A stretch of 64,000 nucleotides of DNA from Psychrobacillus insolitus (GCF_003254155.1 NZ_QKZI01000001.1:1116001-1180000); one strand, 5' to 3'; counted from the stretch's first letter, positions 1 through 9,711 are shown. Notes: generated from the sequence alone by a model not told the origin. Numbers and translations are program-made.

Positions 1-231
1 ATTTTCAGCAGAGATATCAAGTGGAATTGCTTCAGGAGGAGATACAATAATAATGTCCCCTTCTTTTACTTTGTAATTCGATTTAGCTGGTTCATTATTT
101 ACTAATACATGTCCATCTTTGATAAAACCTTGTATTTGTGTACGTGACCATTCTGACTCAAATGACGCTAGTGCTTTGTCAATTCTCTCTTTTGCTTGTT
201 CTTTTTCAATTACAAATGTTAATTCTTCCAT
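1..231 (-). CDS. ylyB: RluD-family rRNA pseudouridine synthase, N-terminal fragment
   Basis: Only the first 77 codons are inside the window; the gene continues beyond position 1. The visible part has the layout of an S4 RNA-binding domain (residues about 12-60, with RIDKAL followed by SRTQIQGFIKDGHVLVNN), which precedes the catalytic domain in RluD/RluC-type 23S rRNA pseudouridine synthases. The catalytic HRLD motif would lie outside the window, so the enzyme class rests on the S4 pattern and on position: in B. subtilis ylyB follows lspA. The ATG at 229-231 shares one base with the lspA stop codon (TAATG), which suggests translational coupling. Confidence 0.75.
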   Translation of the reverse strand, partial: MEELTFVIEKEQAKERIDKALASFESEWSRTQIQGFIKDGHVLVNNEPAKSNYKVKEGDIIIVSPPEAIPLDISAEN

Positions 232-707
232 TATTTCACCTTTTTCTTTTCAGCTCGTTCTTCTTTTAGGATGAATAAGATGATTATCACAACACCTATT
301 GTTAATGCAGCATCTGCAATATTAAAAATTGGGAAATCATAATTGATAATTGGGATTAAAATATCCACAAAATCCACTACTTCATTTCTAACTAGTCGAT
401 CAATAAAGTTCCCTATTGCTCCGCCTAGTAGCATCATCAAGCCATATTGAAACAAAGGTTTCCCTTGTGCTTCTTTATGAAAATAATAAATAATCCCTAT
501 TATTACGATAATCGTTATGATTGTAAAAAAACCCATTTGACCTTGTAGCATTCCCCATGCCGCTCCACGATTTCGATGTGAAAGGAGTGCAAAATAAGGT
601 TCAAAGATTGGAATTCGTTCACCTAGCATCATGTTTTTTACGACAAGCCATTTTGTCCATTGATCAAGCGCAACAACAAATGCTGCCAGTCCATAAAATT
701 TCCACAC
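231..707 (-). CDS. lspA: Lipoprotein signal peptidase (signal peptidase II)
   Basis: This 158-residue integral membrane aspartyl protease removes the signal peptide from prolipoproteins after lipidation of the lipobox cysteine. Four hydrophobic segments are visible (about 5-22, 58-76, 87-102 and 128-148). The family motifs are present: NRGAAWG near 46-52, GGAIGNFIDRL near 95-105, VVDFVD near 111-116 and FNIADAALTIG near 128-138. Asp112 and Asp132 fit the catalytic pair. A likely substrate, the CtaC lipoprotein, is encoded in this window. The gene lies downstream of ileS behind a terminator and is coupled to the following rluD-family gene. Confidence 0.95.
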   Translation of the reverse strand: MWKFYGLAAFVVALDQWTKWLVVKNMMLGERIPIFEPYFALLSHRNRGAAWGMLQGQMGFFTIITIIVIIGIIYYFHKEAQGKPLFQYGLMMLLGGAIGNFIDRLVRNEVVDFVDILIPIINYDFPIFNIADAALTIGVVIIILFILKEERAEKKKVK

Positions 708-793
708 ATCATGTTCCCCCGATATAAAAGAATCTACAATAGTTTACCATACAAAGTGCCTATTCGTAAAAGTACATGCTATATTTTGTTAAT

Positions 794-828
794 AAAAAAA
801 TGTGGTCCTACTAATTTCGGACCACATC
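794..828 (-). terminator. Rho-independent terminator of ileS
   Basis: Perfect arms TGTGGTCC (801-808) and GGACCACA (819-826) surround a short loop. On the minus strand they are followed by a run of seven T residues (794-800). The hairpin lies about 30 bases downstream of the ileS stop codon. Confidence 0.85.
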
Positions 829-853
829 AACTTTTATTTAAATTGTCTTTTGA

Positions 854-3616
854 TTAGATGTAATTCTTTTCTACAACTTCTGCACAACGAGCACATAAAG
901 TTGTATGTTTTTCATCTGTTCCAATTGTATCTGCAATTGTCCAACAACGTTCACATTTTTCACCGTCTGCTTTTTCAATTACTACTGATGAGTTTTCAAG
1001 AACTAAGCTATTTTCACTAGCTTGAGATTGTGTTCCACCTAATTTAAATTTTGAAACAATGAATAATTGAGCGAAGTCAATATTCTCTGACTCAAATAAT
1101 GATGTGTACTCATCTTTCACAAACAATGTTACTTGAGCTTCTAATGATTTACCAATTGTTTTAGCATTACGTGCTTCCTCTAATGCTTTTAACACATCGT
1201 TACGAAGAACCATAATTTTCGACCATTTGGCATCAATTGCTTCATATTCAGGCATCTCTACAGCATCAGGCATATCTGTTAATTGAATACTTTCTTCTGT
1301 TACATGCTCTAAATAAGCCCAAAGCTCATCTGTAGTATGTGGCAATATTGGTGTCATTAGTTTTAGTAAGCCAAGTAAAGTATCATACATTACTGTTTGC
1401 ATAGCACGACGATCTTTATGGTCAGTACCATAAATATACACAACGTCTTTTGCAATATCTAAATAGAATGAACTCAATTCACTAGATACAAAGTTATTTA
1501 CTACATGATATACAGTAGCGAAATCATAACGTTCATATGCTGCTCTCACTGTTTTAATAACTTCTTGAAGTTTCATGTACATATATTGATCCACTTCACG
1601 AAGATCTTTAAATTCTACCCGATCATTTACTGGGTGGAAATCGCTAATATTTCCATGTAAGAAGCGGAAAGTATTACGAACTTTACGATATACTTCTGCT
1701 ACTTGTTTGAAGTTAGCATCTGAAACACGCACGTCTGCAGTATAATCCACAGAAGCAACCCAAAGACGAACGATGTCTGCTCCAAGTTGATTGATTACTT
1801 TCGAGGGTACGATAACGTTTCCGAGTGATTTACTCATTTTACGTCCATTGCCATCTAAAGTGAATCCATGACTTAATAATCCTTTATATGGTGCATGGCC
1901 GTAAACTGCAGTACTTGTAATTAATGAAGAGTTAAACCAACCGCGATATTGGTCGGATCCCTCTAAATACAAGTCAGCCGGGAATACTAAATCATCTCTT
2001 TCTACTAAAACTCCTTGATAAGAAGACCCCGAGTCAAACCATACGTCCATGATATCCGTTTCTTTAGTGAAAATACCATTTGGACTTCCAGGATGTGTAT
2101 ATCCTTCTGGTAATAATTCGTTTGCTTCTTTTTCAAACCAAATATTCGAACCATGTTCACGGAATAATTTAGAAACATGTGAAATCGTTTCTTCAGTTAG
2201 AATTGGCTCCCCGTCCTCTGAATAAAACACTGGAATCGGAACACCCCATACGCGTTGACGAGAAATACACCAGTCTCCACGATCACGAATCATATTGTAT
2301 AGACGAGTTTCGCCCCATGAAGGCGTAAATTTTGTATCTTTAATTGTTTGTAATAGTTGTTCTCTAAATGCTTCAATTGATGCAAACCATTGAGCAGTTG
2401 CACGATAAATAACTGGTTTTTTTGTACGCCAGTCATGTGGATATGAATGCGTAAAGAATGTTAGTTTTTCAAGTGCCCCAGCAGCATCTAATGCTTCCGT
2501 AATTGCTTTGTTTGCTGTGTCATAGAATAATCCTTCAAAGCCAGGAGCTTCAGCAGTCATAACACCACGATCATCCACTGGACATAAAACATCTAAACCA
2601 TATTTTTTCCCAACGTAGAAGTCATCTTCCCCGTGACCTGGAGCTGTATGAACACATCCAGTACCAGATTCAGTTGTCACATGGTCCCCTAGGATAACAA
2701 GTGAATCACGGTCATAAAGTGGATGTTTCGCAACAATACGGTCCATTTCTTTCCCCATTAATGTGCGTTCTTCCGTATATTCTTCCCAACCTAGTTCAGT
2801 TGCTACAGATGTAACTAAATCTTTTGCTACCACATATTTAGTACCATTTACCAAAACAACTGCGTATTCTACTTTTGGATTGAGAGCAATTCCTAAGTTT
2901 GCAGGAATAGTCCAAGGTGTAGTTGTCCAAATGATAAATTTAGTACCTTCATCAAGTACTTCTTTTCCTTCTGTTACTGCAAAGCTCACATAAATAGAAG
3001 GTGATTTTTTGTCTTGATACTCAATTTCTGCCTCTGCAAGTGCAGATTCACTTGATGGTGACCAATAAACTGGTTTTAGTCCTTTATAGATATACCCTTT
3101 TTTAGCCATTGCACCGAAAACTTCGATTTGACGAGATTCAAAACCAGGAGTTAATGTTACATATGGGTTATCCCAATCTCCTCGAACACCTAGGCGTTTA
3201 AATTGAGTACGTTGATTATTAATTTGAGTATATGCATATTCTTCACAAAGCTTTCTAAACTCTGCTAAAGACATTTCTTTACGTTTTACACCCTTGTTTG
3301 TGAGTGCTTGCTCAATTGGTAAACCATGTGTATCCCAACCTGGAACATACGGGGCATGGTAACCTGTCATCGATTTTTGGCGAACAATCATATCTTTTAA
3401 CACTTTATTTAATGCGTGACCCATATGAAGATCTCCATTAGCATAAGGAGGTCCATCATGTAAAATGAAGAAAGGACGACCTGCTGTTCTCTCCTGCACT
3501 TTCTTATAAATATCCATTTCAGCCCATTTCGCTTGAATATCTACCTCTTTCACTGGTAAATTCCCACGCATTGGGAAATCTGTTTTTGGCATTAATAACG
3601 TATCTTTGTATTCCAT
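854..3616 (-). CDS. ileS: Isoleucyl-tRNA synthetase
   Basis: This 920-residue class I aminoacyl-tRNA synthetase charges tRNA-Ile in the cytoplasm. The Rossmann catalytic core carries the HIGH-type motif [18 protein letters not shown] near residues 54-71 and [10 protein letters not shown] near 595. The editing (CP1) domain lies between them ([12 protein letters not shown] near 231; [15 protein letters not shown] near 318). The C-terminal end has a zinc-binding pair of cysteine motifs, CERCW and CARC, typical of bacterial-type IleRS. The length agrees with B. subtilis IleS. Expression is controlled by an upstream T-box leader and a strong vegetative promoter. The ATG is preceded by AAAAGGAGG. 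Confidence 0.98.
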   Translation of the reverse strand: MEYKDTLLMPKTDFPMRGNLPVKEVDIQAKWAEMDIYKKVQERTAGRPFFILHDGPPYANGDLHMGHALNKVLKDMIVRQKSMTGYHAPYVPGWDTHGLPIEQALTNKGVKRKEMSLAEFRKLCEEYAYTQINNQRTQFKRLGVRGDWDNPYVTLTPGFESRQIEVFGAMAKKGYIYKGLKPVYWSPSSESALAEAEIEYQDKKSPSIYVSFAVTEGKEVLDEGTKFIIWTTTPWTIPANLGIALNPKVEYAVVLVNGTKYVVAKDLVTSVATELGWEEYTEERTLMGKEMDRIVAKHPLYDRDSLVILGDHVTTESGTGCVHTAPGHGEDDFYVGKKYGLDVLCPVDDRGVMTAEAPGFEGLFYDTANKAITEALDAAGALEKLTFFTHSYPHDWRTKKPVIYRATAQWFASIEAFREQLLQTIKDTKFTPSWGETRLYNMIRDRGDWCISRQRVWGVPIPVFYSEDGEPILTEETISHVSKLFREHGSNIWFEKEANELLPEGYTHPGSPNGIFTKETDIMDVWFDSGSSYQGVLVERDDLVFPADLYLEGSDQYRGWFNSSLITSTAVYGHAPYKGLLSHGFTLDGNGRKMSKSLGNVIVPSKVINQLGADIVRLWVASVDYTADVRVSDANFKQVAEVYRKVRNTFRFLHGNISDFHPVNDRVEFKDLREVDQYMYMKLQEVIKTVRAAYERYDFATVYHVVNNFVSSELSSFYLDIAKDVVYIYGTDHKDRRAMQTVMYDTLLGLLKLMTPILPHTTDELWAYLEHVTEESIQLTDMPDAVEMPEYEAIDAKWSKIMVLRNDVLKALEEARNAKTIGKSLEAQVTLFVKDEYTSLFESENIDFAQLFIVSKFKLGGTQSQASENSLVLENSSVVIEKADGEKCERCWTIADTIGTDEKHTTLCARCAEVVEKNYI

Positions 3617-3636
3617 CTTTATTCCTCCTTTTAAAA

Positions 3637-3890
3637 ATAAAAAAACCCCTCATCCCAAAAAGGGACGAGAAGCAAATGCTCGCGGTACCACCCTACTTGC
3701 GATTTGACTTAAAAATCGCCGCTTAGTATGCCATAACGGGGCATAATCCGAAAACACTTACTCTAATCTTTCAGTGTCCTAGCTCAAAAGTGATAATCTA
3801 ATAAAGACCTTTTGCCCTGAGCTCTCACCAACCCCAAGTCGCTTTATCCAAATCCAATATTAGACGTCTTTTTCAACGCAAATTTATATG
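3637..3890 (-). promoter_or_regulatory. T-box riboswitch, isoleucine-specific, controlling ileS
   Basis: The leader upstream of ileS contains the T-box sequence GGGTGGTACCGCG (minus strand, 3681-3693). It ends in a terminator hairpin (CTCGTCCC and GGGATGAG at about 3651-3669) with a T run at 3640-3646. Further upstream the Stem I region contains GAGAGCTCAGGG and TTATCACTTTTGAGC. The triplet ATC at 3792-3794 is in the right position to be the isoleucine specifier codon. In this family, uncharged tRNA pairs with the specifier and the T-box to favour the antiterminator. The specifier assignment is inference from known ileS leaders. Confidence 0.92.
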
Positions 3891-3900
3891 ATATGAAATT

Positions 3901-3929
3901 ATTATAGAAAAAGTAAGTCCAACAGTCAA
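3901..3929 (-). promoter_or_regulatory. Sigma-A promoter of the ileS T-box leader
   Basis: On the minus strand TTGACT (3924-3929) and TATAAT (3901-3906) are separated by exactly 17 bases. It is a near-consensus vegetative promoter, just upstream of the T-box. Confidence 0.85.
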
Positions 3930-3937
3930 GAAATGTA

Positions 3938-4447
3938 TTAGTCCTCTGTTACAGAAATCCGGTCAATAGCAGTAGCGTCTACATTATATTCCATTAAATG
4001 ATCCCAATCATCCGTATTGATTAAATCTAATTGTGCTTCCACCAACATTTTAAAACGATTGCGGAAAACTTTAGATTGTTTTTTCAATTCTTCTATTTCA
4101 AGAGCAATTCTTCTAGCTTTTGTAAGTGCTTCATTGACAATACGGTCAGCATTTTTTTCTGCTTCTTTGACAATCAATTTAGCTTCCTTTTGTGAATTAC
4201 GACGAACCTCTTCCGCTGCTTCTTGAGCTACTATAATAGATTTATGTAAAGTTTCTTCAATCGATGTGAAATGCCCAACCTTTTCACTCGACGTTTGAAA
4301 TTTAAATTCCAATTCTTTTTTTTCTCCTAGAAGTATTTCGTAGTCTTTCATAATTTGGTCTAAGAACTCATTTACTTCGTCCTCATTATATCCTCGAAAT
4401 CCTTTACTAAATTCTTTATTATTTATATCAAGTGGTGTTAATGGCAT
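3938..4447 (-). CDS. divIVA: Cell-division initiation / pole-targeting protein DivIVA
   Basis: This 169-residue coiled-coil protein recognises negatively curved membrane at septa and poles. In Bacillus it positions the Min system and, in sporulation, the chromosome origin. The conserved N-terminal membrane-binding domain is clear (MPLTPLDINNKEFSKGFRGYNEDEVNEFLDQ starts at residue 1; key residues are the F and R in KGFRGYN). It is followed by heptad-rich coiled coil from about residue 35 to 140. It sits between ylmH and ileS exactly as in B. subtilis. The ATG is preceded by AAAGGAGATG. Confidence 0.95.
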   Translation of the reverse strand: MPLTPLDINNKEFSKGFRGYNEDEVNEFLDQIMKDYEILLGEKKELEFKFQTSSEKVGHFTSIEETLHKSIIVAQEAAEEVRRNSQKEAKLIVKEAEKNADRIVNEALTKARRIALEIEELKKQSKVFRNRFKMLVEAQLDLINTDDWDHLMEYNVDATAIDRISVTED

Positions 4448-4477
4448 CTACTGCATCTCCTTTACTTTCTATCATCT

Positions 4478-4483
4478 ATTATA
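4478..4483 (-). promoter_or_regulatory. Possible divIVA promoter -10 element
   Basis: A perfect TATAAT (minus strand) lies about 30 bases upstream of the divIVA start. No good -35 at 17 bases was found, so this is only a candidate. Confidence 0.35.
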
Positions 4484-4534
4484 CATTTAGCTCTATGTGA
4501 AAACATCAAAAATTAGAATTTAATTGTGTATTGA

Positions 4535-5323
4535 TTAACTTTTTTGATCTAAACGACCAATTTGAAGTCTAATTTTGTCCTTTTTTGTTCTGCCTTCAAT
4601 CATTACTAACTTGACTCTTCCTAGCCCTCTAATCGAAAGTAAATCCGATTCTTGAAGCTCCACTGATATTTGATCTTTTTCTGACCAATTGACTTTTACT
4701 TTGCCCCCTTGGATTAAAGAGGATGATTTTTGACGGGAAATATTAAAAATTGCTGCAATTACAGTATCTAATCTCAAAGAGCTAACTGTTAATGTTTCTG
4801 AAATCCACTCTTCTGACTGCTTCATAAAGGTTGCAGGATCTTCTACTTTTTCAACTTGCACTTTCACTTTTCCTATTGCAGTAAAATTTGTACGCACGTA
4901 TTCAAACACTTCTTGCGCAATAACAAATTGTACATTTCCATCTTCTACGCGAATATCACCAAATTTACTTCGATCGATCCCAAGTGACATAATCGAGCCT
5001 AATACATCCCTATGTTGCAATGTAACAAATTTCCGAGGATAATTTACTTCTGCTACAATCATCGAAAAGTCTTCGTCAGATGGAACATAATAAGACGGAT
5101 ACAAAAGCACTCTTTTTCTCTCTGGATCTTCTAAAACACCATTTAAACTTGAATCAATATCTACGTATTGCTTACGGATCGAATCCACAATGAATTGTTG
5201 CCTAGGATCTAAAAAATCAGTTAGCTTCGGTGCATAACGATCCTCTACTTCTCTCATCAAACTAACAACTTGTTCAATGAAAGGTTGCTCTTCTTTTCTA
5301 AAATGTTGCAATACATTTTCCAT
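4535..5323 (-). CDS. ylmH: YlmH-type RNA-binding protein with S4 domain
   Basis: This 262-residue protein belongs to the YlmH family of the division-gene neighbourhood. Most of the length is the YlmH N-terminal region. The C-terminal third (about 180-245: SSLRLDTVIAAIFNISRQKSSSLIQGGKVKVNW) is an S4 RNA-binding domain. In B. subtilis YlmH has been linked to rescue of ribosome-stalled peptidyl-tRNA and, genetically, to cell division. It lies between ylmG and divIVA in the usual order. The ATG follows AGAGGAGATATTCGTTT. Confidence 0.9.
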   Translation of the reverse strand: MENVLQHFRKEEQPFIEQVVSLMREVEDRYAPKLTDFLDPRQQFIVDSIRKQYVDIDSSLNGVLEDPERKRVLLYPSYYVPSDEDFSMIVAEVNYPRKFVTLQHRDVLGSIMSLGIDRSKFGDIRVEDGNVQFVIAQEVFEYVRTNFTAIGKVKVQVEKVEDPATFMKQSEEWISETLTVSSLRLDTVIAAIFNISRQKSSSLIQGGKVKVNWSEKDQISVELQESDLLSIRGLGRVKLVMIEGRTKKDKIRLQIGRLDQKS

Positions 5324-5347
5324 AAACGAATATCTCCTCTAATATAG

Positions 5348-5372
5348 TAAAAACCCCACGTTGGTGAGGTTT
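5348..5372 (-). terminator. Hairpin between ylmG and ylmH, possible attenuator
   Basis: On the minus strand AAACCTCAC and GTGGGGTTT pair (one G-U pair) around a four-base loop, followed by TTTTTACT. It begins on the ylmG stop codon. It may partly uncouple ylmH and divIVA from the upstream operon. Confidence 0.6.
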
Positions 5373-5631
5373 AAAGAAACGTTGTTAATGAAATCATTCC
5401 TCGCATTGCAAGTTGCAATACAAATATTGCAACAATCGGAGAAATGTCAATCATTCCAAGTGGTGGGATAACTTTTCTAAATATTTCTAAATATGGGTCA
5501 CAAATTTTTCCTAATAATTGTCCAAAGCTCGATTGCTGAATGCTAGGCACCCATGACATTAAAATATAGATAATTAATGCATACGTATATAGTGTTACAG
5601 CTTGGCTTAGCAAATATAAAACAAATACCAT
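5371..5631 (-). CDS. ylmG: YggT-family membrane protein YlmG
   Basis: This 86-residue protein has two hydrophobic segments (about 3-25 and 63-83) flanking a conserved loop with PSIQQSSFGQLLGKICDPYLEIFRKVIPP. That arrangement is typical of the YggT/YlmG family. Its molecular role is not well defined; relatives are linked to cell division or envelope organisation. It lies between sepF and ylmH, as in many Gram-positive bacteria. Confidence 0.9.
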   Translation of the reverse strand: MVFVLYLLSQAVTLYTYALIIYILMSWVPSIQQSSFGQLLGKICDPYLEIFRKVIPPLGMIDISPIVAIFVLQLAMRGMISLTTFL

Positions 5632-5650
5632 AATATAATTTACACCTCTA

Positions 5651-6130
5651 TCATTCTACGTCGTTGTAATAGTAATCCGAAATGGCACCGTCTACTTCTA
5701 CTGTATCGGGTGCACAAAGGAAAATATCTGTGCCTATTCGTTGAATATCTCCACCTAAAGCGTACACTGTTCCGCTTAAAAAGTCGATTATTCTTATTCC
5801 TTGTTCTTTATCAATTCGCTGTAAATTAACAATAACAGCTTTTTTACTCTTTAAGTGTTCGGAAATATCTTGTGCTTCTGCATATACACGCGGCTCTACT
5901 AAAATTACTTTAGAAGACTTTTGTACACTTTGTATGCTGACAAGATTAGGAGTAGCTATTTCTTTAGTTGTTGAATTGAATTTACGCTCCACATTTGTAG
6001 ATTTAACAGTCTGTTGCTTTACTTGATTTTCTACTTTTTTTTGCTGTGGTTTATTAGGATTTTGTACCGCTAAAGATTCATCGTCTTCATCTAAGTAAAA
6101 GAAATTTTTTATTTTGCCTTTCATGCTCAT
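5651..6130 (-). CDS. sepF: Septum-assembly protein SepF
   Basis: This 159-residue protein is the membrane anchor and bundler of FtsZ filaments in Firmicutes. The N-terminal amphipathic stretch ([13 protein letters not shown], residues 1-13) is the membrane-binding helix. A low-complexity Q/K/T-rich linker follows to about residue 65, then the conserved SepF domain ([20 protein letters not shown] and the glycine-rich [17 protein letters not shown]). The start codon overlaps the ylmE stop by four bases (ATGA), a coupled arrangement. Confidence 0.95.
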   Translation of the reverse strand: MSMKGKIKNFFYLDEDDESLAVQNPNKPQQKKVENQVKQQTVKSTNVERKFNSTTKEIATPNLVSIQSVQKSSKVILVEPRVYAEAQDISEHLKSKKAVIVNLQRIDKEQGIRIIDFLSGTVYALGGDIQRIGTDIFLCAPDTVEVDGAISDYYYNDVE

Positions 6131-6819
6131 TTAATTTCCTCCCTCTCTTTGCCGACTAATGCTGTACCTATTCTGATAAATGTTGCTCCTTCTTCAATTG
6201 CAATTTCATAGTCTCCTGACATCCCCATGGATAATTCTGTACAGGGTGCATATGATAATTGCTTCTCTGCGATTTTTACTTGTAGTTTTTTTAGTTCTCT
6301 AAATACATGACGGATTATTGATTCATCTTCTGTATTTGGGGCCATTGTCATTAATCCAATTACACGGATACGACTATATTTTTCAAGCTCTTGTATAAAT
6401 GATTCTACTTGACCGATTGGGAGACCATGTTTAGATTCTTCTTCAGAGACATTAACCTGGACGAAACAGTCCTTTATGTGTGTTGCTCTTTTTTCAATCT
6501 CATCCGCTAAACTTAATCGATCTAGTGAATGAAGTGTCTCTATCTCATTAATAACTGTTTTTACTTTTCTTGTTTGCAAGGAACCTATGTAATGCCAATT
6601 GATTTTATCATCAATGGCATCTAATTTCTTTTTAAGTCCTTCTGGTCGATTTTCACCTAAGTGAATAACGCCTGATTTTATAACTTCCTGTGTTCTTTCA
6701 ACAGACACTTCTTTTGTGACTGCAATAATCGTGACAACATCAGGATTACGATTTGCACGTATACAAGCTTCATTTATATTTGTTTGAATATGCATTAAAT
6801 TATTTTGAACATTTGTCAT
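6127..6819 (-). CDS. ylmE: YggS-family pyridoxal-phosphate homeostasis protein
   Basis: This 230-residue single-domain protein has an alanine-racemase-like TIM barrel and binds PLP without a known catalytic reaction. The PLP lysine is in IIAVTKEVS (Lys36). Other family motifs are [71 protein letters not shown]. Relatives keep PLP and amino-acid pools balanced. It is the first gene of the ylmE-sepF-ylmG run. The Shine-Dalgarno site upstream is weak. Confidence 0.92.
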   Translation of the reverse strand: MTNVQNNLMHIQTNINEACIRANRNPDVVTIIAVTKEVSVERTQEVIKSGVIHLGENRPEGLKKKLDAIDDKINWHYIGSLQTRKVKTVINEIETLHSLDRLSLADEIEKRATHIKDCFVQVNVSEEESKHGLPIGQVESFIQELEKYSRIRVIGLMTMAPNTEDESIIRHVFRELKKLQVKIAEKQLSYAPCTELSMGMSGDYEIAIEEGATFIRIGTALVGKEREEIK

Positions 6820-6890
6820 GTATAAACCAACTTTTCATCATTATGTTTTTATTTATTGTAACAATGAAAAGCCGTTTTATCAATGTTGAA

Positions 6891-7136
6891 TCAATCCTCG
6901 AATAAACTTTTGGATACTATTATGACATCTTTTCCAATAATAGCTATATTTTGAACAGCTATTTTTTTTGTTTCTCCCTTTTTATTAAAAAACGATGGAT
7001 AGGCACCTTGAGCTTCAACTACGAACGAAATGATAAAACCTGTATCCTTATCTATTTCTGCATCCACTATAAAACCCAATAATTGCCCAGTTGTGGCTTC
7101 AATTACTTCTTTTTGCTGTGCATCAGAAAATTTCAT
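6891..7136 (-). CDS. ylmC: YlmC/YmxH-family PRC-barrel protein
   Basis: This small 81-residue protein is a single PRC-barrel-like fold (KFSDAQQKEVIEATTGQLLGFIVDAEIDKDTG) of the YlmC/YmxH sporulation-associated family. It lies between sigG and ylmE, matching ylmC in B. subtilis. The ATG at 7134-7136 is chosen because AAGGAGG lies six bases upstream; a longer frame exists but has no ribosome site. The function is not established. Confidence 0.85.
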   Translation of the reverse strand: MKFSDAQQKEVIEATTGQLLGFIVDAEIDKDTGFIISFVVEAQGAYPSFFNKKGETKKIAVQNIAIIGKDVIIVSKSLFED

Positions 7137-7172
7137 ACTTCGCCTCCTTATCACATTATATGAGCAAAATAG

Positions 7173-7211
7173 AAAAAAACGCTTTTTCTTAGAAAGAAAA
7201 AGCGTTTTTTA
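7173..7211 (-). terminator. Terminator downstream of sigG
   Basis: Arms AAAAAACGCTTTTTCTT and AGAAAAAGCGTTTTTT flank a short loop. The structure is T-tailed on both strands. It ends the spoIIG/sigG unit before ylmC. Confidence 0.85.
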
Positions 7212-7237
7212 ATTAAATTTACGTTGGACAACTCTTA

Positions 7238-8023
7238 CTATTCTTTCGGATTTAACTGACTCTGAATAGTAGACAATGCACTTTTTTCAAGCCTTGAAAT
7301 TTGAGCTTGAGATAAACCAAGGTCCATAGCGATTTCCGTTTGCGTAGCTCCAGAATAGATTCGTTTCGATAAGATCGTCTTTTGTCTAGTATCTAAGTTT
7401 TGAAAGCTTTCCTTTACGGTAAAAAAAGTGACCCATTGTTCTTCTGACACATCATTATCACATAATTGATCCATCATATAAATAGCATCGCCGCCATCAC
7501 TAAATATTGGTTCCTGTAATGAAACTGGATCTTGTATTGCATCCAAAGATAATAATATATCTTCTACCGGTACCTCTATCATTTTAGATAAATCATCGAG
7601 TGTTGGTTCTTGTAGATGTTCTGTTATAAATTGCTCTTTTGCTTTCATTGCTTTATATGCTATATCTCTTAACGATCTTGAAACTCGAACAGAATGATGG
7701 TCTCTCAAATGTCTTTTAATTTCTCCAATGATCATGGGAACTGCATACGTTGAAAACCTTACATTGTGTTTTAAATCGAAATTATCAATCGACTTGATCA
7801 ATCCTATACACCCAACTTGAAATAAATCGTCTGCTTGTTCACCACGATAGGCAAAACGTTGAACAAGACTTAAAACTAATCGTAAATTACCCATAACCAA
7901 TTCATCTTTAACGACATGTTCCCCAGCTTGTAAACGCTTAAATAACTCTTTCATTTGTTCGTGCTTTAGTAAAGGAAGCTTAGATGTATCAATCCCACAA
8001 ATTTCTACTTTTGTTCTAGTCAT
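7238..8023 (-). CDS. sigG: Forespore-specific RNA polymerase sigma factor SigG
   Basis: This 261-residue sigma-70 family factor directs late forespore transcription. Region 2 includes NLRLVLSLVQRFAYRGEQADDLFQVGCIGLIKSIDNFD (about 48-85). Region 3 begins near 118. Region 4.2 is the helix-turn-helix TQTEIAMDLGLSQAQISRLEKSAL near 230-250. The N-terminal MTRTKVEICGIDTSKLP is typical of SigG. It follows spoIIGA-sigE as in Bacillus. A sigma-F-type promoter and an inverted repeat that can hide its ribosome site lie just upstream. The ATG follows CCGGAGGAAGG. Confidence 0.97.
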   Translation of the reverse strand: MTRTKVEICGIDTSKLPLLKHEQMKELFKRLQAGEHVVKDELVMGNLRLVLSLVQRFAYRGEQADDLFQVGCIGLIKSIDNFDLKHNVRFSTYAVPMIIGEIKRHLRDHHSVRVSRSLRDIAYKAMKAKEQFITEHLQEPTLDDLSKMIEVPVEDILLSLDAIQDPVSLQEPIFSDGGDAIYMMDQLCDNDVSEEQWVTFFTVKESFQNLDTRQKTILSKRIYSGATQTEIAMDLGLSQAQISRLEKSALSTIQSQLNPKE

Positions 8024-8033
8024 GAACCTTCCT

Positions 8034-8069
8034 CCGGACTTTTTAATAGTTCTTAGTCAGTTTGTCCGG
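8034..8069 (-). promoter_or_regulatory. Inverted repeat able to sequester the sigG ribosome site
   Basis: CCGGAC (minus strand, 8064-8069) is complementary to GTCCGG (8034-8039), which runs into the sigG Shine-Dalgarno GGAGG (8031-8035). The upstream arm overlaps the sigma-F -10 region. Only transcripts reading through from sigE would contain both arms. Those would be poorly translated. Confidence 0.65.
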
Positions 8070-8086
8070 TAGTTAAAAGTTTATGC
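8059..8086 (-). promoter_or_regulatory. Sigma-F-type promoter of sigG
   Basis: On the minus strand GCATA (8082-8086), a 14-base spacer and GGACAAACT (8059-8067) match the forespore sigma-F consensus (GYATA and GGNNANNHT). The site is placed about 40 bases upstream of the sigG start. sigG is a classic sigma-F target. Confidence 0.8.
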
Positions 8087-8113
8087 TAGTGAAAGTTCAT
8101 CCAATTTCAACCA

Positions 8114-8824
8114 TTATGCAATTGGTTCGTTTAATAAATCTTTTAAATCTAGGATAATTTTCTTTTCAAGTCTTGATATATAGGATTGAGAAATCCCTAG
8201 ATGATCCGCTACTTCTTTTTGGGTCATCTCTTCATTTCCATTTAACCCAAAACGACATTGCATAATATATTTCTCTCGGTTTCCTAGTAAATTAATAGCC
8301 TCAAACACATGCTGTCTTTCTATTTTTTTTTCAACATCTTCAATGATTAAATCTTCACTAGTTCCTAATATATCCGATAAGAGTAGTTCATTTCCATCCG
8401 AGTCTGAGTTTAAAGGTTCATCGAATGACACTTCTGATTTCATCCGATTTGTTTTTCTTAAATGCATTAATATTTCATTCTCAATACATCTAGAAGCATA
8501 TGTGGCAAGTTTAATGCCCTTTTCAATATTAAATGTTTCTACTGCTTTTATAAGTCCAATTGAGCCAATACTTATTAAGTCTTCAATATGAGTATTTGTC
8601 TGATCAAATCTTCTTGCAATATATACGACAAGTCTCAAATTACGTTCAATTAGCACATCTCTTGCATGGTCATCACCAGCTGCAAACGCCAGTAGCATTT
8701 CTCTTTCTTCTTCTCTAGATAGTGGTTTTGGTAGTGATTCATTCCCACCAATGTAATGGACGCCACTCCTTTTGAATGAAAGTAACCAATAATAAAAACG
8801 ACGTATTAATTTCATAAACATCAT
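8114..8824 (-). CDS. sigE: Mother-cell RNA polymerase sigma factor SigE (pro-form)
   Basis: This 236-residue sporulation sigma factor drives early mother-cell genes. The hydrophobic and basic N-terminal pro-sequence (about residues 1-27, [17 protein letters not shown]) matches the segment removed by SpoIIGA. Region 2 follows ([33 protein letters not shown]), then region 4 with [24 protein letters not shown] near 203-226. Its start overlaps the spoIIGA stop by four bases, so translation is coupled to that of its activating protease. Confidence 0.97.
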   Translation of the reverse strand: MMFMKLIRRFYYWLLSFKRSGVHYIGGNESLPKPLSREEEREMLLAFAAGDDHARDVLIERNLRLVVYIARRFDQTNTHIEDLISIGSIGLIKAVETFNIEKGIKLATYASRCIENEILMHLRKTNRMKSEVSFDEPLNSDSDGNELLLSDILGTSEDLIIEDVEKKIERQHVFEAINLLGNREKYIMQCRFGLNGNEEMTQKEVADHLGISQSYISRLEKKIILDLKDLLNEPIA

Positions 8825-9663
8825 GTAACACTCCTTTTCTTTAAGTGATAGTAAGCTGAACTGTGTAAAATCCCTTCTGCACCATGTGGAAATTTTTCTC
8901 TTAACTTTGTCATGACAATATATCCCTTAGGTAATGCTTGGCCTTGTACAACCCAATCATCATATTTCAAACCGATTACCCAAGTTTTTTCTTGTTGTAC
9001 CGTAGCTATTGGTATTAAACGTAATTTACTTGTGAACTCTGAAGGGATTTCATCCATTCCTTTATTTTTGTCGAATTCCCATTTTGTAACAGCCTCGAAC
9101 AAAGCTTTTGGAATTACATCCTGTAAAACTTCTGCTGCAATAAAATGCACGGGATCATTAGAAATCGGCTCCTTGCAAACATTTCCAGAATCTATAAAAA
9201 GCCTTAATTCTTTCATCTTTCCAAAGAGAGTTAAATTAGATTGAAAGACTAGACCTCGGTCGGATTGATCTATATGAATGCGTAAAACATTTTTTGTTAA
9301 TAAATACAATCCTCCAATAACGATTAAGGCAAAGTTCACTAACATAAATAGAGTTCCACTTTTGCTATACATGGGAGAAATCGCTGTTAATAATCCCCCA
9401 GCAAATAGAGTAGCAAGCAAGGTCAGTGAGATTGCTTTAAGCATCTGAGAGCGTTTCTTCCAAAATGCTATTCCAATCATTAAAAAAAACGTCATAAATA
9501 TAGTAAATATATGATTAGAAAAGGCGACAGTTATAGTCCCAGCTATTAATGCGGAGAGAAACAAATATCTTTTTTTGTTCTCAATCCAGCCAATTCTATT
9601 AGCAAAAGCTAAGACCGTGTAGTTAAAAAAAGTATTGGTTGCAATCATTACTTCAGCGTACAT
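8821..9663 (-). CDS. spoIIGA: Pro-sigma-E processing peptidase SpoIIGA
   Basis: This 280-residue membrane protease cleaves pro-sigma-E in the mother cell after a signal from the forespore. The N-terminal half has five hydrophobic segments (from [24 protein letters not shown] to about residue 125). The C-terminal cytoplasmic half carries the aspartic-protease-like LFIDSGN motif with Asp158 as the candidate catalytic residue. The gene comes first in the spoIIG operon and overlaps sigE. The ATG is preceded by GGAAGGAGGAG. Confidence 0.95.
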   Translation of the reverse strand: MYAEVMIATNTFFNYTVLAFANRIGWIENKKRYLFLSALIAGTITVAFSNHIFTIFMTFFLMIGIAFWKKRSQMLKAISLTLLATLFAGGLLTAISPMYSKSGTLFMLVNFALIVIGGLYLLTKNVLRIHIDQSDRGLVFQSNLTLFGKMKELRLFIDSGNVCKEPISNDPVHFIAAEVLQDVIPKALFEAVTKWEFDKNKGMDEIPSEFTSKLRLIPIATVQQEKTWVIGLKYDDWVVQGQALPKGYIVMTKLREKFPHGAEGILHSSAYYHLKKRSVT

Positions 9664-9711
9664 AACTCTCCTCCTTCCTGACTAAATGGTAGCATGAGTT
9701 CAGTTAAAATC

